Positions 1 to 7,127 of a stretch of DNA of 12,234 nucleotides are shown here, one piece after another; position 1 is the stretch's first letter; the number at the start of each line of letters is the position of its first letter. Source of the DNA: JAKAXG01 sp035702985 (GTDB lineage: Bacteria; Actinomycetota; Acidimicrobiia; Acidimicrobiales; Palsa-688); contig DASSZD010000162.1 of the NCBI GenBank assembly GCA_035702985.1, positions 1 to 12,234 on the forward strand, read 5' to 3'. The notes under the pieces are model-generated. The model was not told the DNA's origin, did not search any database, and saw nothing but the letters and a program-made list of their open reading frames with translations. The position numbers were made by a program, and so were the translations under genes.

Positions 1-1
1 G

Positions 2-508
2 GTCGCGCAGCAGAGCGGAACCAGCGACGTGCTCATCGCGTCGGGACCGACGGACCAGGCTCCGACCGCCGCTCGGACGGTTGAGCCGGTGAGGGCGGCG
101 CAGGCGGCGCAGGCGGCGGAGACGGCGGAGGCGCCGCAGACCAATGCGCCGACCGCCCGGCCGGGGGCGGCCGCCGCCCCGGATGAAGCCGGGTCCCCGG
201 CCGGGCCGGCCCAGCCGGCCAGCAACGCCGCCAAAGCCACCAAGGCCACCAAGGCGGCCAAGGCGAAGGCCAAGCCGGCGGCCCGGCCCCGATCCGGGGC
301 GTCCACCCGCCCGGCGTCGCCGGGCCAGGGGTGGGTGGGCCCCGACGAGTCGGGGGCGGCCCCGAGCACCCACCCGGTCAAGGTCAAGGTGGGCAGCGGC
401 ATCTACCGGGAGCCGGGGGCGGCCGGCTACGAGCGCACCCGACCCGACCGCTGCTACGAGTCGGTGGAGGCGGCCGAGGCCGACGGCTTCGTGCGGGCCA
501 AGCGCTGA
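2..508 (+). CDS. C-terminal part of an Ala/Pro/Lys-rich protein with a sunset-like C-terminal domain (5' end outside window)
   Basis: The frame is open from the first bases of the window to TGA at 506-508, so the gene probably starts upstream; GTG at 29 is the first possible internal start but has no special support. The visible 168 residues are mostly low complexity: Ala-Ala-Gln/Glu repeats (about 92-133), a Pro/Ala/Gly-rich part, then a Lys-Ala-Thr repeat (about 233-286, pattern KATKATKAAKAKAK) like histone-H1-type basic tails. The last 45 residues (371-505) form a compact domain with HPVK at its start, IYREPG, YERT, CYES, EAAEADGF and a basic end. This resembles the small domain called 'sunset' that ends various actinobacterial proteins, including extended ribosomal proteins, where the core reads YHVPG...Y..T. 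The domain match is from memory. The job of the protein is unknown; the basic tail could bind nucleic acid. It converges on serA with 16 bases between stops. Confidence 0.65.
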   Translation, partial: VAQQSGTSDVLIASGPTDQAPTAARTVEPVRAAQAAQAAETAEAPQTNAPTARPGAAAAPDEAGSPAGPAQPASNAAKATKATKAAKAKAKPAARPRSGASTRPASPGQGWVGPDESGAAPSTHPVKVKVGSGIYREPGAAGYERTRPDRCYESVEAAEADGFVRAKR

Positions 509-524
509 GCCCCGGCCCCCGCCC

Positions 525-2096
525 CTAGGGCTCGGCGGATACCGCCACCGCGTCGAGGATTCCCGGGGTGGCCCGCATCTGGGCGATCACCTCCGGGGGG
601 ACGGGCTCCTCGAACGACAGGGCCATGATGGCGGTGCCGCCCCGCCCGGACCCCCGGCCCAGTTTGAGGTCCACGATGTTGAGGCCGGCGTCGGCCACCA
701 GGCCGGCCACGGCGGCGACCATGCCGATGCGGTCGTCGTTGTGGATGAGCACCATCTCCGCGGCGAAGGGCAGCTCGATGTCGTGGTCGTCGACCATGAC
801 CACCCGCGGCACCCGGTCGGAGAACATGGTGCCGGCCACCGACCGCCGGCCCCCTCTCAGGGTCACCAGGTTGGTGTAGGCACCGGACGACGGGGCCGCC
901 GTCGATCGCACCACCAGGCCCCGCTCGGCGGCCATCTGGGGGGCGTTGACGAACGACACCGGCTCGTCGGTGGTGACGGCGAACAGCCCCTTCTGGGCGG
1001 CCAGGGCCAGGATGCGGGTGTCCTGGCCGGCCAGGCCGCCGCCGAACTCGATCTCGAGCACCTCGGGCAGCTCCCGGGCCAGGCAGGCCCACAGCCGGCC
1101 CAACCGCTCGGCCAGCGGCAGCCACGGCCGCACCGCCTCGGGGGCGTCGGTGGCGGCGATGTTCACCGCGAAGGGCACGAAGTCGCCGGCCAGAGCCAGC
1201 TGCACCTGCTCGGCGATGGTGATGCCGGCCTTGTCCTGGGCCTCCCGGGTGGACGCCCCCAGGTGGGGGGTGACCACCACCGACGGCAGGTCGAACAGCG
1301 GCGAGTCGGTGGTCGGCTCGGAGTCGAACACGTCCAGGGCGGCCCCCGCCACCCGCCCGGCGGCTATCGCCGAGGCCAGGGCCTTCTCGTCGATGATCCC
1401 GCCCCGGGCGGTGTTGACGATGCGCAGCCCCGCCCTGCACCGGGACAGGCGGTCGGCGTCGATCAGCCCGGCGGTCTCGGCCGTCTTGGGCAGATGGATG
1501 GTGAGGAAGTCCGAGCGGGCGAGCACGTCGTCGAGGTCGGTCAGCTCCACGCTCATCTGCCGGGCCCGCTCGGCGCTGATGTAGGGGTCGTAGGCGCACA
1601 GGTGCATGCCGAACGCCAGCGCCCGCTGGGCCACCAGAGCCCCGACCCGCCCCAGGCCGACTATGCCGAGCACCTTGCCGTGCAGTTCCACCCCCTCCCA
1701 CCGGGACCGCTCCCAGCGCCCCTCGACCAGCGCCCGGTGGGCCTGGGGGACGTTACGGGCCTGGGCCAGCAGCAGGGCCATGGTGTGCTCCGCCGCCGAG
1801 AGGACGTTCGACTGCGGGGCGTTGACCACCATCACCCCGCGGCGGGTGGCGGCCGGGACATCCACGTTGTCCAGGCCGATGCCGGCCCTGCCCACCACCA
1901 CCAGCTCCGACGCCGCCTCCAGCACCGGGGCGGTCACCTGGGTGGCCGACCGGATGATGAGGGCGGCCGCCCCTCCCACCGCGTCGAGCAGTTCGCCGGC
2001 CGACAGGCCGAGGGCCACGTCGACCTGGTGACCGGCCTGGAGCAGCAGGTCCAGGCCGGCCGGGGCGATCTCCTCGGTCACCAGCACCCGGGCCAT
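525..2096 (-). CDS. serA: D-3-phosphoglycerate dehydrogenase (long, ASB + ACT type)
   Basis: SerA oxidises 3-phosphoglycerate to 3-phosphohydroxypyruvate with NAD, the first committed step of serine synthesis, in the cytoplasm. The 523-residue protein matches the long mycobacterial type (about 528). Visible parts: split catalytic domain in the N-terminal 100 residues and around 285-310, NAD-binding Rossmann domain with GLGRVG at 147-152, catalytic Arg231 (NTARGG), Glu260 (DSEP) and His278 (TPHLG), then an allosteric substrate-binding (ASB) domain of about 130 residues and a C-terminal ACT domain (about 448-523, core VLIHNDDRIGMVAAVAGL). In this family the ACT domain usually binds serine for feedback inhibition. 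The usual Pro after Arg in the ACT loop is Ile here, so serine sensitivity cannot be assumed. GGAGG at 2101-2105 lies 4 bases before ATG 2096. It starts 14 bases after the aspC stop and is probably co-transcribed with it. Confidence 0.96.
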   Translation of the reverse strand: MARVLVTEEIAPAGLDLLLQAGHQVDVALGLSAGELLDAVGGAAALIIRSATQVTAPVLEAASELVVVGRAGIGLDNVDVPAATRRGVMVVNAPQSNVLSAAEHTMALLLAQARNVPQAHRALVEGRWERSRWEGVELHGKVLGIVGLGRVGALVAQRALAFGMHLCAYDPYISAERARQMSVELTDLDDVLARSDFLTIHLPKTAETAGLIDADRLSRCRAGLRIVNTARGGIIDEKALASAIAAGRVAGAALDVFDSEPTTDSPLFDLPSVVVTPHLGASTREAQDKAGITIAEQVQLALAGDFVPFAVNIAATDAPEAVRPWLPLAERLGRLWACLARELPEVLEIEFGGGLAGQDTRILALAAQKGLFAVTTDEPVSFVNAPQMAAERGLVVRSTAAPSSGAYTNLVTLRGGRRSVAGTMFSDRVPRVVMVDDHDIELPFAAEMVLIHNDDRIGMVAAVAGLVADAGLNIVDLKLGRGSGRGGTAIMALSFEEPVPPEVIAQMRATPGILDAVAVSAEP

Positions 2097-2110
2097 CCCC
2101 CCTCCCCGCT

Positions 2111-3304
2111 CTACGCCCCGACCAGCTTGGCGATGCGGGTTATCCCCTCCACCAGGGCATCGTCGGCCAGGGCGTAGGAGAACCGGGCGTAGCCCGGGGC
2201 CCCGAACGCCTCCCCGGGCACGAACGCCACCCTGGCCTCGTCGAGGACCAGGGCGGCCAGGTCGAGCGACGACCCGGCGGTCCGGCCGGCGATGGGCCGG
2301 CCGAGCAGGCCTTCCACGCTCGGGAAGGCGTAGAACGCCCCTTCCGGTTCGGGGCAGCGCACCCCGGGGATGTCGTTGAGCAGCTTGAGGATGGTCAGGC
2401 GGCGCCGGTCGTAGGTGGCCCTCATCTCCTCCACCGCCGACAGGTCACCGCTCACCGCCGCCAGGGCGGCCCGCTGGGCCACGTTGCACACGTTGGAGGT
2501 GGCGTGGGACTGCAGGTTGGCGGCGGCCTTGATCACGTCGGCGGGGCCGATCATCCAGCCCACCCGCCAGCCGGTCATGGCGTAGGTCTTGGCCACCCCG
2601 TTGACGATGACGCAGGTGTCGGCCAGTTCCGGTACCAGCGCCGGCATGGACGAGAACCGGGCGTCGCCGTAGACCAGGTGCTCGTAGATCTCGTCGGTGA
2701 CCACCCACACCCCGTGTTCGACCGCCCAGCGGCCGATGGCCTCCACCTCCTCGGGCCGGTACACGGCGCCGGTCGGGTTCGACGGGGAGACGAACAGCAG
2801 CACCTTCGTGCGCTCGGTGCGGGCCGCCTCCAGCTGATCGATCGACACCTTGTAGCCGGCCTCCCAGGTGGTGGGGATCTCCACCACCGAGGCTCCGGTG
2901 AGCCGGATGGCCTCCGGGTAGGTGGTCCAGTAGGGGGCCGGCAGCAACACCTCGTCGCCGGGGTCGAGCAGGGTGGCGAAGGTCTCCTCCACTGCCTGCT
3001 TGCCGCCGTTGGTCACCAGCACCTGACCGGCCTGGACCGACAGGCCGGAGTCGCGCCGGGTCTTGGCGGCGATGGCCTCCCGCAGTTCGGGGATTCCGCC
3101 GGCCGGCGTGTACTTGTGGTTCCTCGGGTCGCGGCAGGCCACGACGGCCGCTTCGACGATGTGCTGGGGCGTCGGGAAGTCGGGCTCGCCGGCCCCGAAG
3201 CCGATGACATCCTCGCCGGCGGCCTTCAGGGCCTTGGCCTTGGCGTCGATGGCCAGGGTGGCGGATTCCGCGACGGCTGCTATGCGCTGTGAGATACGAG
3301 CCAT
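2111..3304 (-). CDS. aspC: class I PLP-dependent aminotransferase, aspartate aminotransferase Ib-like
   Basis: Probable aspartate:2-oxoglutarate aminotransferase (cytoplasmic, PLP-dependent). The 397-residue protein has the class I fold with GAGEPDFPTP (37-46), KYTPAGG (64-70), SPSNPTG (173-179, Asn176), TDEIY (203-207), the PLP lysine in VAKTY (Lys239), Arg247 in TGWRVGW for the phosphate, and Arg374 for the substrate alpha-carboxylate. Lys102 in NGGKQA matches the lysine that class Ib enzymes such as that of Thermus use to hold the distal carboxylate, favouring aspartate; prephenate activity is known in some relatives and cannot be excluded. The start ATG 3304 (MARISQRIAA) is where the family begins; an in-frame extension to 4183 runs antisense through serC and is not real. 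No Shine-Dalgarno sequence precedes the ATG, and serC starts only 18 bases away on the other strand, so the mRNA may be leaderless. It probably forms an operon with serA downstream. Confidence 0.92.
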   Translation of the reverse strand: MARISQRIAAVAESATLAIDAKAKALKAAGEDVIGFGAGEPDFPTPQHIVEAAVVACRDPRNHKYTPAGGIPELREAIAAKTRRDSGLSVQAGQVLVTNGGKQAVEETFATLLDPGDEVLLPAPYWTTYPEAIRLTGASVVEIPTTWEAGYKVSIDQLEAARTERTKVLLFVSPSNPTGAVYRPEEVEAIGRWAVEHGVWVVTDEIYEHLVYGDARFSSMPALVPELADTCVIVNGVAKTYAMTGWRVGWMIGPADVIKAAANLQSHATSNVCNVAQRAALAAVSGDLSAVEEMRATYDRRRLTILKLLNDIPGVRCPEPEGAFYAFPSVEGLLGRPIAGRTAGSSLDLAALVLDEARVAFVPGEAFGAPGYARFSYALADDALVEGITRIAKLVGA

Positions 3305-3322
3305 TGCTGCAATAGTTTCACA
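3305..3322. promoter_or_regulatory. 18-bp divergent aspC/serC start region, probable leaderless promoters
   Basis: Only 18 bases separate ATG of aspC (3304, -) from GTG of serC (3323, +), and neither side shows a purine-rich ribosome binding site. The spacer is AT-rich in an otherwise very GC-rich region. On the + strand AATAGT (3311-3316) would sit at -12 to -7 if serC were transcribed from its own start codon, overlapped by TAGTTT (3313-3318). The matching - strand hexamer ACTATT is a poorer fit. No -35 box is clear; any -35 would lie inside the opposing gene. A 9-base palindrome TCACAGTGA (3318-3326) covers the serC start. All promoter assignments here are inference. Confidence 0.4.
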
Positions 3323-4453
3323 GTGACCAAGCCCGCTCCGAGCGATATCGCCATCCCAGCCGATCTCCTCCCCCGGGACGGCCGTTTCGGCTCCGGTCCC
3401 TCCAAGGTCCGGCCGGAGGCCGTCGAGGCCCTCCGGGGGGCGGCCGCATCCGTGCTGGGCACCAGCCACCGCCAGGCGCCGGTGAAATCGCTGGTCAACC
3501 GGCTGCGGAGGGGTCTGGCCGAGCTGTTCGCGCTGCCCGACGGCTACGAGGTGGTGCTGGGCAACGGCGGGGCCACCGCCTTCTGGGACGTGGCCACGTT
3601 CTGCCTGATCGAGCGGCGCAGCCAGCACCTGTCCTTCGGGGAGTTCTCCTCCAAGTTCGCGGCGGCCGCCCAGGCCGCACCCCACCTGGGGGACCCGGTG
3701 GTCATCGAGTCCCCGCCCGGCACCCATCCGTGGCCCGACCCCGACCCCGGGGTGGACCTGTACGCCCTGACCCACAACGAGACCTCCACCGGGGTGATGA
3801 TGGACCTGCGCCGGCCGGACGGGCCGGAGGGCGCCCTGGTGGCGGTGGACGCCACCTCGGGGGCGGGCGGCCTGCGCTTCGATCCGGCCCAGGTGGACGC
3901 CTACTACTTCGCCCCCCAGAAGTCCTTCGCGTCGGACGGCGGGTTGTGGCTGGCGCTGCTGTCGCCGGCCGCCCTGGAGCGGGTGGCGGCCATCCACGGG
4001 AGCGGGCGGTGGGTGCCGGCGTCGCTGGATCTCTCCATCGCCGTGGAGCAGAGCCGCCTCGACCAGACCTACAACACGCCCGCCCTGGCCACCATCATCA
4101 TGTTCGTCAGCCAGCTGGAGTGGATGCTGGAGAACGGGGGCATGGACTTCGCCGCCGGGCGCAGCGAGGCATCCGCCCGCCACCTGTACGGCTGGGCCGA
4201 GGCCTCCGATTTCGCCGTCCCGTTCGTGGCCAAACCCGACGAGCGCAGCAACGTGATCGGGACCATCGACTTCAGCGACGACATCGACGCGGCCACGGTG
4301 GCCAGGGTGCTCAGGGCCAACGGCATCGTGGACACCGAGCCGTACCGCAAGCTGGGCCGGAACCAGCTGCGCATCGCCATGTTCCCGGCGGTCGACCCCG
4401 ACGACGTGGCCGCCCTCACCCGGTGCATCGACTACGTGGTGGGGTCGCTCTGA
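3323..4453 (+). CDS. serC: phosphoserine aminotransferase, mycobacterial type
   Basis: SerC transfers an amino group from glutamate to 3-phosphohydroxypyruvate, giving O-phosphoserine; it is the PLP enzyme directly after SerA and acts as a cytoplasmic dimer. The 376-residue length equals the mycobacterial enzyme. Diagnostic stretches are PRDGRFGSGPSKVR (17-30), GTSHRQAPVKSLV (46-58), LGNGGATAFWD (79-89), HNETSTGV (151-158), DATSGAGG (176-183), the PLP lysine in FAPQKSFASDGG (Lys200), and YRKLGRNQLRIAMFPAV near the end. GTG 3323 gives an N-terminus that aligns with the family (PRDGRFGSGPS about 17 residues in) and has no visible Shine-Dalgarno sequence, consistent with leaderless translation. 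It is divergent from the aspC-serA unit, so the two serine enzymes sit back to back around one start region. Its last 31 bases probably overlap the start of dacA. Confidence 0.96.
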   Translation: MTKPAPSDIAIPADLLPRDGRFGSGPSKVRPEAVEALRGAAASVLGTSHRQAPVKSLVNRLRRGLAELFALPDGYEVVLGNGGATAFWDVATFCLIERRSQHLSFGEFSSKFAAAAQAAPHLGDPVVIESPPGTHPWPDPDPGVDLYALTHNETSTGVMMDLRRPDGPEGALVAVDATSGAGGLRFDPAQVDAYYFAPQKSFASDGGLWLALLSPAALERVAAIHGSGRWVPASLDLSIAVEQSRLDQTYNTPALATIIMFVSQLEWMLENGGMDFAAGRSEASARHLYGWAEASDFAVPFVAKPDERSNVIGTIDFSDDIDAATVARVLRANGIVDTEPYRKLGRNQLRIAMFPAVDPDDVAALTRCIDYVVGSL

Positions 4454-5508
4454 GAGCTCTGGCCGCGGCCGGGGTGCTGGCCGCGTCCCTGGCCTTCACC
4501 TCCCCGGCTTCCGCCCAGCCCGGGGCCATCCCGGTACCCCCGGTGCCGGCCAAGGCGTCCATCCTGGTGGACGTGGACACCGGCCGGGTGCTCTACGAGA
4601 ACAACGACCACGCCCCCCTGCGCCCGGGCAGCCTGACCAAGACCCTGACCGCCATGATCGCGGCCGACTGGCTGCCGGCCGGGTCCCGGGTCCCGGTCAC
4701 CCCGGTCGATGCCACCGTCTACCCCGACCGGGTGGGCATGAAGCCGGGCCAGCAGTGGCCGCTGGACATAACCCTGCACGCTCTCGTCACCGACTCGGCG
4801 AACGACGCGGCCTACGCCCTGGCCGAGGACGTCGGGGGGTCGCTGGGCGGGTTCTCCCAGGTGATGCAGCAGGCGGCCCGCCAGATCGGCATGGTCGACC
4901 ACCCGACGCTGGAGGACCCTGCCGGGCTCGACGGCACCGAAGGGTTCCGGGGCGGCAACCGGATCAGCGCCTGGGATCTGGCCGTCGCCGGCCGGGACAT
5001 GATGGCCAACCCGGATCTGGCCGCCATCGCCGCCCTGAGGACCTACGACTTCACCGGCCCCGACGGCATCAAGTACCACCTGCTGAGCCGGAACTACCAC
5101 TTCCTGGCGTCGTACCCGGGGGCCATCGGGGTCAAGACCGGGTTCACCGACCGGGCCGGCTACTGCGACATGGAGGAGGCCGTATCCGGCGGCCGGAAGA
5201 TGCTGGCGGTGGTGCTGGGCAGCCCCAACCCCGACGCCCTGGCCGCCGGCCTGATCACCGCCGGCTTCAAGGTGCCGGCGGCGGGCGAGGGCGACAGCCC
5301 GTCCCTGCCGCCCGTCGCCGAGCCCCGTCCCCCGCAGCCCGCCCCCCCGCCGACCACCTCCACCTCGACCACCGATCCGAAGCTGGTGCAGAAGGTGGTC
5401 AGGCCGGGTGGGCCGAGCACCTTCCTCCACGCCGTCGAAGGAGGAGGGCTGGTGGTGGGGCTGGTGCTGCTCACCTGGCGGTGGCGGGCCAGGGGAAGGC
5501 GCCGGTAG
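4423..5508 (+). CDS. dacA: secreted, membrane-anchored D-alanyl-D-alanine carboxypeptidase (peptidase S11)
   Basis: A low-molecular-weight penicillin-binding protein that trims the terminal D-Ala from peptidoglycan stem peptides outside the membrane. The three active-site motifs are present: SLTK (Ser70-Lys73), SAN (125-127) and KTG (238-240), followed by FTDRAGYC. The N-terminus is a signal peptide: Arg-rich start, hydrophobic ALAAAGVLAASLAF, and a signal-peptidase-like ASA|QPG cut near residue 31. After the catalytic domain come a Pro/Thr/Ser linker (about 296-318), one hydrophobic segment (about 338-352) and an Arg-rich end, so it is probably membrane-anchored with a short cytoplasmic tail. 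There is no obvious PBP5-like second domain. The start is uncertain: GTG 4423 inside serC gives a proper signal peptide; CTG 4450, touching the serC stop, would also work; GTG 4474 would lose the basic part. The overlap implies co-transcription and translational coupling with serC. Confidence 0.88.
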   Translation: MHRLRGGVALRALAAAGVLAASLAFTSPASAQPGAIPVPPVPAKASILVDVDTGRVLYENNDHAPLRPGSLTKTLTAMIAADWLPAGSRVPVTPVDATVYPDRVGMKPGQQWPLDITLHALVTDSANDAAYALAEDVGGSLGGFSQVMQQAARQIGMVDHPTLEDPAGLDGTEGFRGGNRISAWDLAVAGRDMMANPDLAAIAALRTYDFTGPDGIKYHLLSRNYHFLASYPGAIGVKTGFTDRAGYCDMEEAVSGGRKMLAVVLGSPNPDALAAGLITAGFKVPAAGEGDSPSLPPVAEPRPPQPAPPPTTSTSTTDPKLVQKVVRPGGPSTFLHAVEGGGLVVGLVLLTWRWRARGRRR

Positions 5509-5514
5509 CCGGAT

Positions 5515-5541
5515 CGCCGGCCCGTGGTCCCCGGGCCGGCG
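5515..5541. terminator. bidirectional GC-rich hairpin between dacA and ilvC
   Basis: Perfect 9-bp arms GCCGGCCCG (5516-5524) and CGGGCCGGC (5532-5540) flank a 7-base loop, with one more C-G pair at 5515/5541. It lies in the 48-base gap between the dacA stop (5508) and the ilvC stop (5557) and so can serve both converging transcripts. There is no T-run on either side, so it is a strong hairpin of the actinobacterial type rather than a classical intrinsic terminator. Confidence 0.6.
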
Positions 5542-5556
5542 GGCGTCCGGCGGCGG

Positions 5557-6585
5557 CTACCCCCCTGATACGTCCTGCGGTCGCGACGAGCCGGCCGAGA
5601 TGAACGGCATCATGGCCCGCAGCTCGCCCCCGACCTTCTCGATCGGGTGCTCCCGCCCGGCGGTGCGCAGCTGCTCGAAGTGCTGGCGGCCGGAGCGGTT
5701 CTCGGCCACCCACTCCTCGGCGAACCGGCCGTCCTGGATCTCGCCCAGGATCTTCTTCATCTCCTCCCGGACGGCGGAGTTGATGACCCGTGGTCCCCGG
5801 GTGAGATCGCCGTACTCGGCGGTGTCGGAGATGGAGTAGCGCATACCGGCGATGCCGTGCTCGTACATGAGGTCGACGATCAGCTTCACCTCGTGCAGGC
5901 ACTCGAAATAGGCGGACTCCGGCTGGTAGCCGGCCTCCACCAGGGTCTCGAAGCCGGCCTGGATCAGCGACGTGAGCCCCCCGCACAGCACCACCTGCTC
6001 ACCGAACAGGTCGGTCTCGGTCTCCTCCTTGAAGGTGGTCTCGAGCACGCCGGCCCGGGTGGCGCCGATGGCGTTGGCGTACGACAGGGCCAGGTCACGG
6101 GCCTTCCCGGTGGCGTCCTGCTCCACTGCGATCAGCGCCGGCACCCCGCCCCCACCCTCGTAGGTGCGCCGCACCAGATGGCCCGGTCCCTTGGGGGCGA
6201 CCATGGCCACGTCCACGCCCTCGGGGGCGGAGATCAGCCCGAACCGCACGTTGAAGCCGTGGGCGAAGAACAGCGCGTCGCCGGCCTTGAGCCCCGGTTC
6301 GATCTCCTTCTGGTAGATCGCCTGCTGCTCGGTGTCGGGGGCGAGCAGCATGATGACGTCCGCCTCCCGGGCGGCGTCGGCGATGCTCGTCACCCGCAGG
6401 CCGGCGGCCTCGGCCTTGGCCTTGGAGGACGACCCCTCCCTGAGGGCCACCCGGACGTCGACGCCGGAGTCACGCAGGTTCAGGGCGTGGGCGTGGCCCT
6501 GCGAGCCGTAGCCGATGATGGCCACCTTGCGCCCGGCGATGAGTCCCGGGTCGGCGTCCTTCTCGTAGTACACGGTTGCTGCCAT
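5557..6585 (-). CDS. ilvC: ketol-acid reductoisomerase, class I (NADP+)
   Basis: IlvC converts acetolactate or acetohydroxybutyrate to the dihydroxy acids used by IlvD, by a Mg-dependent alkyl shift and NADPH reduction. The 342-residue length is that of the short class I enzyme. Visible: Rossmann motif with GYGSQGHAHALNLRDS (25-40), a LREGSSS loop (48-54) whose Arg and Ser residues usually bind the NADPH phosphate, His109 in FAHG, metal ligands Asp192 and Glu196 in ETDLFGEQ, Glu228 and Glu232 in FECLHE, and Ser253 in YSISDTAEYGD. ATG 6585 begins with the usual MAATVYYEKDAD. The ribosome binding site AGGA overlaps the ilvN TAG stop (TAGGA), with only 8 bases between the two genes, so translation is probably coupled. 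It is the last gene of ilvBNC and is followed by the shared hairpin with dacA. Confidence 0.97.
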   Translation of the reverse strand: MAATVYYEKDADPGLIAGRKVAIIGYGSQGHAHALNLRDSGVDVRVALREGSSSKAKAEAAGLRVTSIADAAREADVIMLLAPDTEQQAIYQKEIEPGLKAGDALFFAHGFNVRFGLISAPEGVDVAMVAPKGPGHLVRRTYEGGGGVPALIAVEQDATGKARDLALSYANAIGATRAGVLETTFKEETETDLFGEQVVLCGGLTSLIQAGFETLVEAGYQPESAYFECLHEVKLIVDLMYEHGIAGMRYSISDTAEYGDLTRGPRVINSAVREEMKKILGEIQDGRFAEEWVAENRSGRQHFEQLRTAGREHPIEKVGGELRAMMPFISAGSSRPQDVSGG

Positions 6586-6593
6586 AACTGGTC

Positions 6594-7127
6594 CTAACTT
6601 GCCTTTCCTTGGTAACGCAGGCGCGGCACCGCGCTGCGGTCGAGCTTGGGCAGCGCCACCCGGCCGGTGCGCTGGAGTTCGGTGATCCCATAGGGTCGCA
6701 TCAGTTCCTCGAAGTCGTCGAGCCGGTCGGGGTCGCCGGCCACCATGACGGTGAGCCCGGCTCCTCCCACGTCGACGATCTTGCCCTCGAAGATGCCGAC
6801 CAGCTCCAGCACGCCGCTGCGCTGATCGGAACCCACCGCCACGGTCATCATGAGCAGTTCCCGCTCGACCGCCTCGGCGGGGTGCAGCTCGGTGATCTTC
6901 ACCACGTTGACCAGCTTGAACAGCTGCTTGGTGATCTGCTCGATCGACGTCTCCTCGACGTTGACGACCAGATTGACCCGGCTGAACCGCTCGTCGTCGG
7001 AGGGGGCCACGGCCAGGGAGATGATGTTGAAGCCGCGCCGGGCGAACAGCCCGCTGATGCGGGCCAGCACCCCCGACCTGTTCTCGACCAGCACCGACAG
7101 GGTCTGGTGGGTGGGGTTGGCGACCAT
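6594..7127 (-). CDS. ilvN: acetohydroxyacid synthase, small regulatory subunit
   Basis: IlvN activates the catalytic subunit IlvB and makes it sensitive to feedback inhibition, usually by valine. The protein has 177 residues. Its N-terminal ACT domain (about 8-82) contains LSVLVENRSGVLARISGLF and RGFNI; Asn16, Gly19 and Asn34 lie in the loops where the family binds valine. The C-terminal half has EGKIVDVGGAGLTVMVAGDPDRLDDF and the conserved RPYGITELQRTGRVAL. ATG 7127 shares one base with the ilvB stop (TGATG), and AGGTGG lies 7 bases before it; GTG 7130, one codon earlier, is a possible alternative. Stop-start overlap implies coupled, roughly equal synthesis with IlvB, as expected for a two-subunit enzyme. 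Confidence 0.96.
   Translation of the reverse strand: MVANPTHQTLSVLVENRSGVLARISGLFARRGFNIISLAVAPSDDERFSRVNLVVNVEETSIEQITKQLFKLVNVVKITELHPAEAVERELLMMTVAVGSDQRSGVLELVGIFEGKIVDVGGAGLTVMVAGDPDRLDDFEELMRPYGITELQRTGRVALPKLDRSAVPRLRYQGKAS

Noticed and set aside
507..533. GAGCCC...GGGCTC inverted repeat between the sunset-domain gene and serA
   Set aside because: Only 6-bp arms with a 15-base loop; not convincing as a terminator in DNA this rich in G and C.
144..2177. Long 677-codon frame on the plus strand, antisense to serA
   Set aside because: It is rich in Gly, His, Arg and Pro with no domain, as expected opposite a GC-rich gene; serA on the minus strand explains this DNA fully.
3305..4183. In-frame upstream extension of aspC (690 codons in total)
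   Set aside because: The extra part is antisense to serC and low complexity, while the aminotransferase family begins at ATG 3304.
3730..4422. Upstream in-frame extension of dacA
   Set aside because: It is a shifted frame of serC, Arg/Gly/Pro-rich; a signal peptide must be at the N-terminus, which fits GTG 4423 and not a longer form.
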